From assembly GCA_012719125.1 (NCBI GenBank), contig JAAYAY010000219.1, positions 1 through 56,768 on the forward strand: a stretch of DNA of 56,768 bases, read 5' to 3'. The stretch comes from Planctomycetaceae bacterium. Lineage in GTDB: Bacteria > Planctomycetota > Planctomycetia > Pirellulales > Thermoguttaceae. The notes beneath the pieces are model-generated. The model saw only the letters and a list, made by a program, of their open reading frames with translations, did not search any database and was not told the origin of the DNA. This document shows, piece by piece, positions 22,799-33,075 of this stretch. The first letter of the stretch is position 1, and each line of letters starts with the position of its first letter. The position numbers and the translations under genes were made by a program.

Positions 22799-25129
22799 TT
22801 ACGGCAACGGCCCCTGGAGGCGGAGAATCCACCGGGCAAGCAGCCAGCGATAGGCGTCGAAGTCGGGACCGCTCCACAGGTCGTCGTACTTGTACTTCTC
22901 CTGAACGTCGACGGCGTCCCAGAGGTAGCGAATCTCGGCCTCGGCCTGCCGGGCCAGATCGGCTTGAGGGCCGCCGGCCTTTTTGCCCCGCTCGACGAGT
23001 TGCCCGAGCGTGTAAAGATAGCGTCCGTCGTCGATCCCCTCACGGTAGGCCTCCCACATGGCCACGGGAATAGGCTCACCCTCGGGCGTCGAGCGGTTGA
23101 AGAAGTCCATCGACGAGCCGTCCAGGTAGTTCCAGGGGTCGCCCGAGCTCGACTGGTAGATCCACGGAATCAGCGTCTTGAATCCCGACTTCCAGAAGCC
23201 GTACCCCCAGGTCATGCGGGCGCCCCGGATCGGCGTGTGGTCGTTTTCGCCGCTGATGTGGTTGGGGTAACACCAGAACTCGATGCCCCTTTCGCGACTC
23301 AAACGCCGGATCTTCTCGTACCCGAACACAAAGGGCTGGCAGCACCAGACGTCGACGTAAGGCCACATCGGTTCGAACTGCTCGTGGCTGGGATCGGCCG
23401 TCACGTAGGTCCGCACCCCCGGCACCTGCTTGATCGCCTTCATCACGCCGACCATGAACTTGACCGAACTCGGGCTCGTGCTGGGTTCGTCGATGGGGTA
23501 ATAGAGAAACTCGGGCCAGTCGTAGTTCTTCCGCTCCTTCTGGACGGCCTCGACCATCTTGGTCACTTCGTCATAGAACGACTGGGGCACGTCGTCGCGC
23601 ATCAGACGCAAATGGCTACCGGTCCCTTTCTTGTCGACGAGCCGCGAATACCACCAGCCCACCGGAATGCTGACCACCAGCGGCTGATCGGCCAGCCCGA
23701 ACTTGCGAGAGAGGGCAATGCGGCGCTCGGTCTCAGCGCCGTCCATGGTCCAATTGCCCTGCTCGTCCCGGTCGAGACCGGTGACGCCTGAGATGTGGGT
23801 CGTCATCCCGTGTTCGACCATATCCAGGCGCTCCAACTCGGCTTTGCGGGCGAAGTAGGCGTTTGCCTCGGGCGAGTTGCCGTCATCTACGTTGCTGAGT
23901 GGGTCGCGATAGTACATCCCATAGACGTGCTCGGGGTTCTTCTGCAGCCGGATTGGCAAAACTCGAAGCTTCAAGGCGATTTCGGCGGCGGGACGTCCCT
24001 TGGCTTGAAACGTCAGCTTCCCCTCATAGACGCCGGCCGTGGCATCGTCGGGCACGCGGGTGGTGATCCAGAATCGCTGGTTCTCGCCCGCTTTCAGATC
24101 GGCGGACTCCCGGTGTTCGAGCACGTCGGGGGCAACGTGGTAGGCGAAGAACATCGAGTAGTTGGGCCGGACGAGCATGTAGCGGACCCAACGGACGTCG
24201 ATGTTGGCGGCCGGAATGACTGCGTCGCCGCAACGAAGGTCGCCCGCGGTCAACCGGGCATCCGCCAGATCGGCCAGCGGACGGACGGTCAGCGTGACCG
24301 GCTCGTACTCGCCGAGCGAGGCAAACGCGGCCAGTTTCGGGTCCAACTCCTGGGGCCGCGGCGCCGTGTTCGGATAGATCACCTCCGACCAATGCCGTGC
24401 GAAGACGGCATAGCCGCGGTCGCGGTCTTCGGCTGAGAAGTCGGGCATCGGCCGAGGTTCCTCGTGCTCGGTCTTCTTCCACTTGGCCGCCACGTCGGGT
24501 GGCAGGAAGTAGATTTCCTGCTCCAGGGCGTCGAGCAAATCGGCTCGAACCTGCTGCTCCGCGGAAGTGGGGAACACGATCAGGCACGTGGCCAACCAGC
24601 CCGTAGTGGGCGCGAGTTCGACGGCCAGAGGGCCTTGCTGAACGCTGGTCTTGAAAACGCATTTCTCGAAGCGATAGGGACCGTCGATCTTGACGGTCTG
24701 TCGTGCTCCACCCACGGCGGCGTCGAACCAGTGGTAATCGCGAGCCGATCCGGCACTCAGACCACCGAACAAGTAGGCGGTGTAGTCGCCGGGCGGAACA
24801 TCGACCAGGAAAGCATTGGCCTGCTTGCTGAAGATCGTGTCGCAGGTGACTTCGTTCGTGTAGATGGCGGGCGGATACTCCCGGCCGCGGCTCTCGCTAT
24901 ACTCCCACTCGCGACTGTACGAGCGGTGGTGCGACTTTAACCCGTCGAGCGTTCGCCAGCCGTAGCCGGCCTCTGGAGAATAGGCCGACTTCGCAGTGAC
25001 CCGTATGAAACCGTCGCGCAGCGGCGAGTCGTCGGTGCCCATGTCGAAGCAGCGGTAGTCGGCAGCCCGGACGCCGGAAATCAGCATCGCTGCGGCAACG
25101 AGACCAAGTAGGAGACGGTAACGACTCAT
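22799..25129 (-). CDS. Secreted DUF4091-domain protein
   Basis: A 776-residue exported protein with a signal peptide ([22 protein letters not shown]). A beta-rich N-terminal half (residues ~25-380) includes malectin-like ligand binding and a TAGVYEGKLTFQAKG Ig-like part. The C-terminal half (~400-770) has the glycosidase-like barrel common to DUF4091 proteins, with YPIDEPSTSPSS and WGYGFWKSGFKTLIPW. DUF4091 proteins are large and frequent in planctomycetes and are thought to act on glycans; the substrate is unproven. ATG at 25129 overlaps the preceding stop (ATGA). Confidence 0.83.
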   Translation of the reverse strand: MSRYRLLLGLVAAAMLISGVRAADYRCFDMGTDDSPLRDGFIRVTAKSAYSPEAGYGWRTLDGLKSHHRSYSREWEYSESRGREYPPAIYTNEVTCDTIFSKQANAFLVDVPPGDYTAYLFGGLSAGSARDYHWFDAAVGGARQTVKIDGPYRFEKCVFKTSVQQGPLAVELAPTTGWLATCLIVFPTSAEQQVRADLLDALEQEIYFLPPDVAAKWKKTEHEEPRPMPDFSAEDRDRGYAVFARHWSEVIYPNTAPRPQELDPKLAAFASLGEYEPVTLTVRPLADLADARLTAGDLRCGDAVIPAANIDVRWVRYMLVRPNYSMFFAYHVAPDVLEHRESADLKAGENQRFWITTRVPDDATAGVYEGKLTFQAKGRPAAEIALKLRVLPIRLQKNPEHVYGMYYRDPLSNVDDGNSPEANAYFARKAELERLDMVEHGMTTHISGVTGLDRDEQGNWTMDGAETERRIALSRKFGLADQPLVVSIPVGWWYSRLVDKKGTGSHLRLMRDDVPQSFYDEVTKMVEAVQKERKNYDWPEFLYYPIDEPSTSPSSVKFMVGVMKAIKQVPGVRTYVTADPSHEQFEPMWPYVDVWCCQPFVFGYEKIRRLSRERGIEFWCYPNHISGENDHTPIRGARMTWGYGFWKSGFKTLIPWIYQSSSGDPWNYLDGSSMDFFNRSTPEGEPIPVAMWEAYREGIDDGRYLYTLGQLVERGKKAGGPQADLARQAEAEIRYLWDAVDVQEKYKYDDLWSGPDFDAYRWLLARWILRLQGPLP

Positions 25130-26085
25130 AGTCCGGGTCCCTCAATCACGCGAAATGTTGCTTGTCGTTCGTGGAGGATCTTGCCCGCCCTGTCTTGGAG
25201 CATGATTTTCATCCATGCCTCTCCAGGTGCGAGCGGCCGACCGGGATCGATCCGGACGGTGATCTCGCCGCCCAGATCGCCGGCCTTGCCGGACGTCTGG
25301 GCGAAAGCCTCGGAACCGCTGCCCACCTCAAGGACGACCTGGACCTCCTTGCCGGCCCGATTGCCGAGCAACTCGAACTGGGCCGTCATGTACCGATCGT
25401 CGGCGTACACGATTCGGTGTTGTGCCCTCATGGCGCCGAGCACGGGATGGGCGAACCGGGTCAGGACGACGTCGTCGATATAGAAACTGACCTGATCGCC
25501 GTGGGAGTAGTTCGATTCGGAAATGTTGAACTGAACTCGCTGGACGTCGCCCGCCAACTCGATCCTGGAAATGGGAAGCCTGATCTTCGTCCACTCGTCC
25601 TTGCGGACGGAATCCAGCGGGAAGCTCGTCGAACGTTTCGGCCCGGAATGGTAGAACCCGATGCCGAGCGGATTTCGCGGCAGGGCGTCGCGGCTGGTGG
25701 TCGCGTAGATCCAGCACTCGAAGAACTCGTAATCGGACCAGTCGGTCGGCCCGCCCTTGTTCAGGTCCTTGCCCGTCCTGGGCCAGCCGATCGGATAGTT
25801 CTTCTCACCCTTCATGTGATCAACCTGGTTTGCAAACTCCAGGGACGTCTTGCCCTCCTTGGCGTGAAGATCGCTGGCGGCAAGCTTCGTTTCTTCGGGC
25901 GAACCGTTGTACCAATCGCCGGCGTCTTCCATGTCGTCGAGAACCAGACGCTCCATGGGGACGCCGGCAAGATCGTCGGCCGGGTCGTCGCCCCAAGCAG
26001 GGCCGCAGCCAAGTGCCAAAGCCGCCGCGACGGCGAACAGGCGACACGAGAGGAACAAAACGATGTTTGGGCGAGTGGAAGTCAT
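25126..26085 (-). CDS. Secreted jelly-roll protein, likely carbohydrate binding
   Basis: A 319-residue protein with a signal peptide (first ~31 residues, ending AWGDD). Residues ~45-215 ([12 protein letters not shown] ... [12 protein letters not shown]) fit a CBM11/galactose-binding-like jelly roll that often binds polysaccharide, and the last ~90 residues are an Ig-like strand set. No enzymatic motif is visible. It overlaps the DUF4091 gene by ATGA, so the two exported proteins are probably made together and work on the same polymer. Confidence 0.75.
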   Translation of the reverse strand: MTSTRPNIVLFLSCRLFAVAAALALGCGPAWGDDPADDLAGVPMERLVLDDMEDAGDWYNGSPEETKLAASDLHAKEGKTSLEFANQVDHMKGEKNYPIGWPRTGKDLNKGGPTDWSDYEFFECWIYATTSRDALPRNPLGIGFYHSGPKRSTSFPLDSVRKDEWTKIRLPISRIELAGDVQRVQFNISESNYSHGDQVSFYIDDVVLTRFAHPVLGAMRAQHRIVYADDRYMTAQFELLGNRAGKEVQVVLEVGSGSEAFAQTSGKAGDLGGEITVRIDPGRPLAPGEAWMKIMLQDRAGKILHERQATFRVIEGPGL

Positions 26086-28022
26086 GGCAAGGTCGGACGG
26101 CTAAGGTGGTTGGGCCGGAATACTGCGAGTCTGCGATCATTGTGGCATACGGCGCGACAAACGCAAGACTCATCGCTCCGCTTCGAGTCGGGCAAGGTCT
26201 CCGCACCGGCCTTCGCCTCCGCCACCGACTCCACGGCAGTCATCTCGGAAGGAAATACCGTGCCGGTTGGCTGATCCGCCTGGGCCTCGCTCGGCGCCGT
26301 GGTCGAGGGAACCTCGCGGCCGGCGGTGAGCACCAGGCAGCCGATCAGGCCGGCGGCAGCCAAGTAGTATGCCGTCGGAATCAACGTCTTTCGAATCACA
26401 GGTCCTTCCCGGCCCAGCAGTCCCACCGTGGCCGCGGCGGCCACCACGTTGTGAACGCAGATCATGTTCCCCGCGGCTCCGCCGACCGCCTGGAGGGCGA
26501 CCACCAGCAGCGGGTCGAGGCCGATCCGCAGGGCCACGTCGAACTGGAACAAGGCAAACGTCATGTTGCTGATCGTGTTGCTGCCGGCCACGAACGCCCC
26601 CATGGCCCCGATCACGGCCGAGCAGGCAGGCCAGGCCGTGCCCGCCAAATCGGCCACGGCGGTCGCCAGTTCACGGGGCATGCTTTCGAGGCCCGCCGTG
26701 TTGACGTTCGACTGGATGAAGATCCGCACCATGGGCACGGCGAAGATGATTGCGGCGGCCGCTCCGCGGACTGCCCGGCCCGATTCGCCGAGGGCGGCCC
26801 CGAACTCTCGCAGCCGCATGCGGTGCAGCCCCAGGCACGCGAGCGACGCGATCAGAAAGACGGTGCCCGGCAACGTCAGCAGATTCACCTTCGCTGCGAT
26901 TGCAGTCTTGGCATCGCCCGTATCGAGCAAGGTCGGTTGCCAGGTGGTCGCGGCAATCCACTGGCGAACTGCCGGGGAGTATTGTTGCGAGAGCGAGAGC
27001 GTCACGAGCATCAAGGCCACGAGCATGTAGGGCGTCCACGCCAGCCACAGAGCCACGGGCCGCTGCTCCGGATCTTCAACCTGGGGTGCGAAATCGCTCT
27101 TCCAGTCCGCATCCCAGGACGACTCGGGCGGGAAGTCCCAGGACTCCTTAGGGACGAACCAACCGCGCCGGGCAGCCGTGACCGTCAGAGCCAAGGCAAC
27201 CAGACCGCCCAGCAGCGAGGGGAACATCGGGCCGAGGAAGACGCCGAACAGGACGTAGGGAACGGTGAACGCAAACCCGGCGAACAGGGCGAACGGCCAG
27301 GCGGCCAGCCCCTCGCGCCAGGAGCGGTTCGCACCGAAGAACCGCGTCAGCAGGCAAACCACAAACAACGGAATCAGCGTGCCGATGATCCCGTGGACGA
27401 TCGCCACCCGGGCGCCGATCATCACCAGCAGTTGCTGATACTGTGCGTCGGCGGTCGCCCCGGCGAAGGCGGTGGAGTGCTCGGCGATATAACCCATTAC
27501 CAGCGACTGGCCTTCGAGACCTTTGTTCACTCCCAACAGGATCGGCGTGCCCACCGCGCCAAACGACACAGGCGTGCTCTGAATGGTCAACGCGGCGACG
27601 ACGGCCGCCATGGGCGGGAATCCGAGGATCACCAGCAGCGGCCCCGCCACCGCGGCCGGCGTTCCAAAACCTGCCGCACCCTCAATGAACGCCCCGAAGG
27701 TCCAGGCCACAATGATCGCCTGCACACGCCGGTCGGGCGAAATGTCGCGGAAGCCGTTGCGGATCGACCGGACGGCACCGGAGTGCTTGAGCACGAACAG
27801 CAGCAACAGGGCGCCCCACACGATGTAGAGAAGCGTTCCGGCAATGATCAGCCCTTCTCCAGTCGCCGCAGCGATACGTCCGCCGGAAACGCCCCAATAG
27901 AAATAGGCGAGAATCGCCGTCAGCACGGCCGCGATCGGCATCGTCTGCTTGGCCGGCATCCGCCAGAAGACGAGCAGTGCAAACACGACGAGCAAGGGAG
28001 TGATGGCGATGAAAGCGTCCAC
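26082..28022 (-). CDS. lldP: L-lactate permease
   Basis: A 646-residue polytopic membrane protein of the LctP/LldP family, which imports L-lactate or glycolate with protons. Family segments visible are [30 protein letters not shown] and the C-terminal [18 protein letters not shown]. About 13-14 membrane spans end near residue 570, and a further ~75 residues of unrelated hydrophilic sequence run to the stop, which overlaps the next gene (ATGA); part of that tail may be drift. GTG start at 28022 with TAGGAGGA upstream. Confidence 0.92.
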   Translation of the reverse strand: MDAFIAITPLLVVFALLVFWRMPAKQTMPIAAVLTAILAYFYWGVSGGRIAAATGEGLIIAGTLLYIVWGALLLLFVLKHSGAVRSIRNGFRDISPDRRVQAIIVAWTFGAFIEGAAGFGTPAAVAGPLLVILGFPPMAAVVAALTIQSTPVSFGAVGTPILLGVNKGLEGQSLVMGYIAEHSTAFAGATADAQYQQLLVMIGARVAIVHGIIGTLIPLFVVCLLTRFFGANRSWREGLAAWPFALFAGFAFTVPYVLFGVFLGPMFPSLLGGLVALALTVTAARRGWFVPKESWDFPPESSWDADWKSDFAPQVEDPEQRPVALWLAWTPYMLVALMLVTLSLSQQYSPAVRQWIAATTWQPTLLDTGDAKTAIAAKVNLLTLPGTVFLIASLACLGLHRMRLREFGAALGESGRAVRGAAAAIIFAVPMVRIFIQSNVNTAGLESMPRELATAVADLAGTAWPACSAVIGAMGAFVAGSNTISNMTFALFQFDVALRIGLDPLLVVALQAVGGAAGNMICVHNVVAAAATVGLLGREGPVIRKTLIPTAYYLAAAGLIGCLVLTAGREVPSTTAPSEAQADQPTGTVFPSEMTAVESVAEAKAGAETLPDSKRSDESCVCRAVCHNDRRLAVFRPNHLSRPTLP

Positions 28023-28117
28023 GCGTTCTTCCTCCTACCGGCCGATTCCAGGGGCATGGTCGTAGATAGGATAACGTGTGGGAAGGCGGGGTGAAAGAGG
28101 CCGAGGGTCTCACTTGC

Positions 28118-31100
28118 CTATGCCGCTTCCGCATCGTCCTCGTCGTAGTCGTACTCGTCGTCGGAGTCGTTGACGTCCGGCTCCGCCTCCTCCACCTCCT
28201 CGTAAAGCTCGTCGTACTCGTCCTCATAGCGGTCGTCCCAGTCGTCCGTGGGACGGCGCCGGACGACCTTGGAACGTCCGGATTTCGATTCTTCCCCTTC
28301 GTCTTCTGTGCCCTCTTCCTCGTACTCGTCCTCTGCGTCCTCGTCCGGCTCCTCCTCGTCCCAGTCGTCGTCCGGCTCCTCTTCGTCGTCTTCCTCTTCC
28401 TCATAATCGACTTCGGTCGAGTCGTCCTCAGGCTCCTCGTCGGCGATCTCTTCCCACTCGCTCTCAACGAAGCCTTCCTCATCCTCACGGTCTTCCTCCC
28501 AGAGATCCTCCTCTTCGTCCGGTTCATCGGCGGAGTCGTCGGCGTAATCCTCGGGATACACCACTTGCTCGGCTTCGCCCAGTTCGATCACCTCCGGCTC
28601 CTCCACGGGTTCCGGCTCGGCGACAACCTGGTGAACCACCGGTTCCGGCTCGAACGCAGGTTCCGGCTCAGGCTCCGGTTCGGGCTCAGGCTCGGGCTCA
28701 GGTTTGGGCGGCGCAACCACCTTGGGACGGCTCGGCTTCGGCTTGGCGGCAATGCGGGCCGGCTCAAAATAGGAGGGCAGCGCGTCGACCGAAACCTTGA
28801 GCGACTTGAACAGCTTCTGGATGTGCTCGTGGCAGGTGAAAACGAGCATTTGGTGCCCCGCCGCCGCGAAGTCGCGCATCACTTCCGCGGCCGCCTGGGC
28901 CCGCTGGACGTCGAAGTTGACCAGCACGTCGTCGAGAATCAGCGGCAGCACGGTTCCCCGCCGGGCAAAACCTGCGGCCAGGGCGAGCCGTAAGCAGATG
29001 AAGAGCTGTTCGCGAGTTCCCTGCGAGAGGACATCGACGGAGCGCGGATTGCCCGCGTCGTCGTCGACGAGCAGGACGTCTTCATCCAGCGGCGTCCAGA
29101 CTCGCGTGTAACGTCCGCGGGTAAGTCGCTCGAGGTAGTCCGACGCCTCTTGCAGGGTCTCCGGCTGCCGCTCGCGCTGATAGCTCTCGCGAATCTCGGC
29201 GAGCGTATGGTAGGCCACCGCCCGGATTCGCCAGCGATGCAGGGCGTCAGCCAGTTGCTGCTCGACCATATTCACTTCGAGTTGTTTTGCGCCGGGTGCG
29301 CGATCGTCGGAGATCACCCGAAGCTGTTCGGCAAGCCGCCCACGTTGTTCGCAGCACTCCTGCAAGCGCCGTTCAACACCGGCCAGTTCACCGCGAAACT
29401 CCTCGCAACGATTCCGCAGGGTCTCGCCGGTCTGTCCCTCCAGGGCTTCGGCGATGACCTCTTCGGTGCAGTAGGTGCCGACGGCGGCCGCGATTTCGCG
29501 CTGGATCGAAGCTCGATTGGCCCGCAGCGATTCGATTTCGGCGAAGTGGTCGGCACGGCGGCGGAATTCGGCCTCGTCGGCCGTTCCCACGGCACGAAAG
29601 AGCCGGCGGCGGTAGTTCTTGAGTCGCCGGACGGACCTGTCGATCCTCTTCCGCTTCCGCCGCATCCGCCTGGCGAAGGTTTTGAGTTCAGCCAGACGCT
29701 TCTGTTGCGTTTGCTGTTCCACGAGGGCACGGCCCAGGACCTGCATGCCCTGGATGGGATCGTCGGACGGTGCAGCCAGGCCGGCTTCGGCAACTACGTC
29801 GGCCACGCGGCGTCGGAGGGCCTCCAATTCGCGATTTCGCTGCTGGAGTTCCTCGTACCGATGGTCCAGGCGGCGGCGTATGTCGGTGATTTCTTCGCTG
29901 CGTGAGAGAAGGGACTTGATCTGCCCGGGGGCCAGGTCGGTGGGCAGGCCGGCCGACACCAGGGCGTTGCGCCAGCGATTCTTGGCCTGCGCCAGGGCGC
30001 GTTTGGCATCCTCGAGCCGCCGGGCTGCCGATTCGGCCTCTTCCTGGGCCGACAGGCGCTGCGCATCCCGCCCCACGAATGCCTCCAGTTCCGCCAAGAG
30101 TCGTTCGGCGTCTTTGAGTCGTTCCTGCACGGTGCCGTCGCCGCGCGGCAGTTCCCGATCGAGTTTGTCCCGCTCGCGGTGGGCCTCCTCGATCTGCGAG
30201 GCCAGCATTGACGCCTGCCGGCGGCACGCCCGCAGCCGGTTCACGCTCGCCCTTTCCCAGACTTTCTTCGACAACAGCGCGGCCATTCCGCCTACCACGA
30301 CAAAGATCGCAAGCACCCAACCCCAGAGGCTGAAGCCGGCGTCGGTCGTGACCGCCAGACCGAAGAGCAGCGCTGTTACGATAACCAGGAAGGCGGCGAG
30401 GAGCGCCGACATCCACACTGGCATGAGTTGGTTCTCGATCAGGTGCCGGCGACGTTCGTCGAGTTCCGACTGATGCTCCTGCATCTGATCGATCCGCTGG
30501 TCGATCTGCACGCGGCGCCGCAGGCGTGCCACAGCGTCGCCTTGCCTTTGCAGGGCAAGGCTCAGGTCGTCGACGCCCCATCCGGCGAGATCCGACTCCG
30601 CCTTCTCGCTCAGTTTCAGGGCCCGGTCCTCAACCTCTGCCAGGGCCCGTTGCGCCTGGTCAAGATCGTTGCGGGCCTGCTTCATCGCCCGGGCAGGATG
30701 GCGCAGCACCTGCATGGTGCCGGGCGAGAAGGCGGGCATACTCGACCTGTCATCGTCGCGCAACCCGAACTGGCGCCGCTCCATCACAAATTGCGACTCC
30801 AGGCCCTTGATCTCCGCCTCCAACTCGGCCGACCGGTCCTTCAGGGTCTTGATCCAGGGCTCCTGCTCGCGCAAGGCCTCGATCCGCGGACCGAGCCGTT
30901 CCAGATGATCGTTGGGCCGTAGCCCGCGGGCTTCTCGACGCAGCTTGGACCATCGGCCTCGCCAGGCCTTGATGAGTTCGTGGCGATGGGCCAGACGTGA
31001 CTCGATGACTTCCAGGCGGTGGATTGCTCCTTCGGGAATCGATTCGGTGGGACCGATCGCGGCGAGTTGGCGATCGGCGGAGAGCCGGTCTTGCCAGCGG

Positions 31101-31846
31101 GCCTGAACCGACAGGGCAATCTCCGCGACCCGCAATTCGTGCCGCAGGCGCCGCGTCTCTTCTTCCAGACGCTCGATTTCCCGCTCCGATCGCGTCCGCT
31201 CCGCAGCCAGGCGGCCGAAATCGCGGCTCACGCGGCCGATCTCTTCCAGGTCGGCTCGCAGGCGATTTCGCTGTTCCAGGAGCCGGCTGACTTCGCAGGG
31301 GCGTCCGCCGGCGTCGAGAATGCGATTGCGAGCCTCCCCGAGCGTCTGGACGACCTCCGCCAGCGAAACGGCCCCCAGCCCCGTGCTCAAGTCGTAGAGC
31401 ATCCGAGCGGCATCGGTATTGCTGAGGGTCCCCAGTTCCTGAAGTTCGCGGAGGCCGACGCAGAAGACGTGATTGAAGACGTTCTCATCGGTCCCCGACA
31501 GGACGGTTTTGAGCACGTGCTCCGTTTGCCGCGTGCCGTCGGGATAGACCACCGAGACAAGATCGCCTCGGGCCGGTTCTTCCACGTTGTCGAACCGGGA
31601 AATCTCCAAGCGGCCTTCCGAGGTAAGCAGACGCAGTTGTCCACCGGGCCGCCCGCCGTGGACTGGGGGCAGGTAGCGCCGCCGCTCCGGCGAGAAGCCG
31701 TAGAGGACGGAGCGAATGAACTGCATGAGGGTCGTCTTGCCGGCCTCGTTCGGGCCGTAGAAGACGTGGAGTCCTTCGGAGAGCCCGTCGATCTCCAGTC
31801 CGTGAAAGACGCCAAAGCCGTCGGCACGCAATCCGGTGATTCTCAC
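28118..31846 (-). CDS. YhaN-type SMC/SbcC-like ATPase with a long acidic tail
   Basis: A 1242-residue P-loop ATPase. Walker A is GPNEAGKTT (~31-39); long coiled coils fill ~170-430 and ~560-900; two close hydrophobic spans in ~480-540 suggest membrane attachment, as in YhaN; the signature LSQGTREQLFICLRLALA and Walker B LPLILDDVLVNFD lie near 950-1000. From ~1033 the protein continues as a 210-residue tail of EP repeats and Glu/Asp-rich sequence (28118-28750) that the family normally lacks. It pairs with the nuclease gene just upstream (4-base overlap), like SbcC with SbcD, probably in DNA end processing. Confidence 0.88.
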   Translation of the reverse strand: MRITGLRADGFGVFHGLEIDGLSEGLHVFYGPNEAGKTTLMQFIRSVLYGFSPERRRYLPPVHGGRPGGQLRLLTSEGRLEISRFDNVEEPARGDLVSVVYPDGTRQTEHVLKTVLSGTDENVFNHVFCVGLRELQELGTLSNTDAARMLYDLSTGLGAVSLAEVVQTLGEARNRILDAGGRPCEVSRLLEQRNRLRADLEEIGRVSRDFGRLAAERTRSEREIERLEEETRRLRHELRVAEIALSVQARWQDRLSADRQLAAIGPTESIPEGAIHRLEVIESRLAHRHELIKAWRGRWSKLRREARGLRPNDHLERLGPRIEALREQEPWIKTLKDRSAELEAEIKGLESQFVMERRQFGLRDDDRSSMPAFSPGTMQVLRHPARAMKQARNDLDQAQRALAEVEDRALKLSEKAESDLAGWGVDDLSLALQRQGDAVARLRRRVQIDQRIDQMQEHQSELDERRRHLIENQLMPVWMSALLAAFLVIVTALLFGLAVTTDAGFSLWGWVLAIFVVVGGMAALLSKKVWERASVNRLRACRRQASMLASQIEEAHRERDKLDRELPRGDGTVQERLKDAERLLAELEAFVGRDAQRLSAQEEAESAARRLEDAKRALAQAKNRWRNALVSAGLPTDLAPGQIKSLLSRSEEITDIRRRLDHRYEELQQRNRELEALRRRVADVVAEAGLAAPSDDPIQGMQVLGRALVEQQTQQKRLAELKTFARRMRRKRKRIDRSVRRLKNYRRRLFRAVGTADEAEFRRRADHFAEIESLRANRASIQREIAAAVGTYCTEEVIAEALEGQTGETLRNRCEEFRGELAGVERRLQECCEQRGRLAEQLRVISDDRAPGAKQLEVNMVEQQLADALHRWRIRAVAYHTLAEIRESYQRERQPETLQEASDYLERLTRGRYTRVWTPLDEDVLLVDDDAGNPRSVDVLSQGTREQLFICLRLALAAGFARRGTVLPLILDDVLVNFDVQRAQAAAEVMRDFAAAGHQMLVFTCHEHIQKLFKSLKVSVDALPSYFEPARIAAKPKPSRPKVVAPPKPEPEPEPEPEPEPEPAFEPEPVVHQVVAEPEPVEEPEVIELGEAEQVVYPEDYADDSADEPDEEEDLWEEDREDEEGFVESEWEEIADEEPEDDSTEVDYEEEEDDEEEPDDDWDEEEPDEDAEDEYEEEGTEDEGEESKSGRSKVVRRRPTDDWDDRYEDEYDELYEEVEEAEPDVNDSDDEYDYDEDDAEAA

Positions 31847-33075
31847 GATTCCGTTTCCTCTGCGGTGAGCAAATCGACACCCAACATGGCCGCTTCGGCC
31901 AACACGCGTCCGCGCTCTTGCGGATCGGAGAGAACAGCGGCCGCCGAAAGCGAGCCGGCCAGGTAGCGTTCAGGAAGGTACTGGGTCAGATCGGGCGGGG
32001 CGCCGCCCTCCTGCTCCAGACTGCGCATCGTCCGCAGGAAGTCGCCCCGGACGGTTTCTTCTTCCAACCAGGCCTTCGGAACGTGGATGTCGGCCTCGGT
32101 CTCCAGCGTCAAGCTCCAAAGTGCCGGCGGACCGAAACCGAACTCGCGACGAAGCATTCCAACCAGTTCCTCTGCCAGCGGGCCGCGGCGGATTCCCGCT
32201 ACCAGCGGTCCAGCCCCCTCGACCGTCCAGGAGATCATCTGGTCGATCCCGGGCTGGGCCTGGGCCAACGCGTTGACTCGTTCGCGAAGCGCCGTCTCGA
32301 GATCCTCTCGGGAACTGTTCTCCTGAACCTCAACCCGTTCGTTTTGCCATCGAAACAGATCCGTGGCAATCTGGGTCGTGCGAATAGTCTTCCGCTCATC
32401 GACGTCGACGAGCGTGCAACCGTGTTGCCCTGCATCGGCCGGCGAGCGGCCTTGGGGCGTGCCCGGATAGTGAGCGACTTCCGGTCCGCGATACACGGTG
32501 GTGCGCTGATGGCGTCCTCCGAGGGCCCAGTATTCGATTTCGCGGGCTTTCAGTTGCTGAGGATCGGCCGTACCGTGGGCTACACCGATCGTGAACAGTC
32601 CGCCCGGTTCGCCCGAAAACTCGTTAGGGCGAAGGCGTCGCCCCGCAACCCGGCTGGCGCCGACCAAGCGGACAATCGGCTCGGCATGGCGATCGAACAC
32701 GACCTCGTCCGGTCTTCCCATGGGGAAGACCACAACGTTGTCGGGCAGGTTGACACTCGGCGGCCAGGCGTCGGGACTATCGACAACACCTCCCGCCCAG
32801 TATACGGGGATCTTCCGGTCGGCCAGCTTGCGGAACTGTTCGACGAGAAACAGCGGGCCACGAGGTCCCGTGCGTTTGGCGTCGAGCACGTCGCCCGCCA
32901 GGATGAGAAAATCCACCTGCTCCGTACACGCCGCCTCAAAGATGCGCTCGGCGGCCCTGTAGGCCGAGTCGACGAACAGGTCTTTGAGATGTTCCGGAAC
33001 GTGGGCGACCCCTTGGGGAACCTGTTCCAGGTGCAGGTCGGCCGCATGGATGAAGCGAAACGCCCGGTTGGGCAT
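31843..33075 (-). CDS. YhaO/SbcD-type metallophosphoesterase
   Basis: A 410-residue protein of the calcineurin-like phosphoesterase family, the nuclease partner of YhaN. Motif I is D13-L-H15 (HAADLHLE), motif II GD at 61-62 (ILAGDVLDAKR). Motif III, normally GNHD, reads GGVVDS at 95-100, so the catalytic Asn-His pair is lost; later His sites in GVAHGT and GGRHQRT partly remain. It may have altered or no nuclease activity. The gene overlaps the ATPase gene by ATGA; the ATG at 33075 has a modest GGAGG upstream. Confidence 0.85.
   Translation of the reverse strand: MPNRAFRFIHAADLHLEQVPQGVAHVPEHLKDLFVDSAYRAAERIFEAACTEQVDFLILAGDVLDAKRTGPRGPLFLVEQFRKLADRKIPVYWAGGVVDSPDAWPPSVNLPDNVVVFPMGRPDEVVFDRHAEPIVRLVGASRVAGRRLRPNEFSGEPGGLFTIGVAHGTADPQQLKAREIEYWALGGRHQRTTVYRGPEVAHYPGTPQGRSPADAGQHGCTLVDVDERKTIRTTQIATDLFRWQNERVEVQENSSREDLETALRERVNALAQAQPGIDQMISWTVEGAGPLVAGIRRGPLAEELVGMLRREFGFGPPALWSLTLETEADIHVPKAWLEEETVRGDFLRTMRSLEQEGGAPPDLTQYLPERYLAGSLSAAAVLSDPQERGRVLAEAAMLGVDLLTAEETES

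Noticed and set aside
25830-28094. 754-codon plus-strand frame opposite the lactate permease
   Set aside because: Arg/Gly/Pro/His-rich antisense shadow; the minus strand encodes clear membrane spans and family motifs.
28076-28993. Val/Leu-rich plus-strand frame that looks like membrane segments
   Set aside because: It is the complement of the acidic Glu/Asp tail of the YhaN-like gene, which reads as Val/Leu on the other strand.
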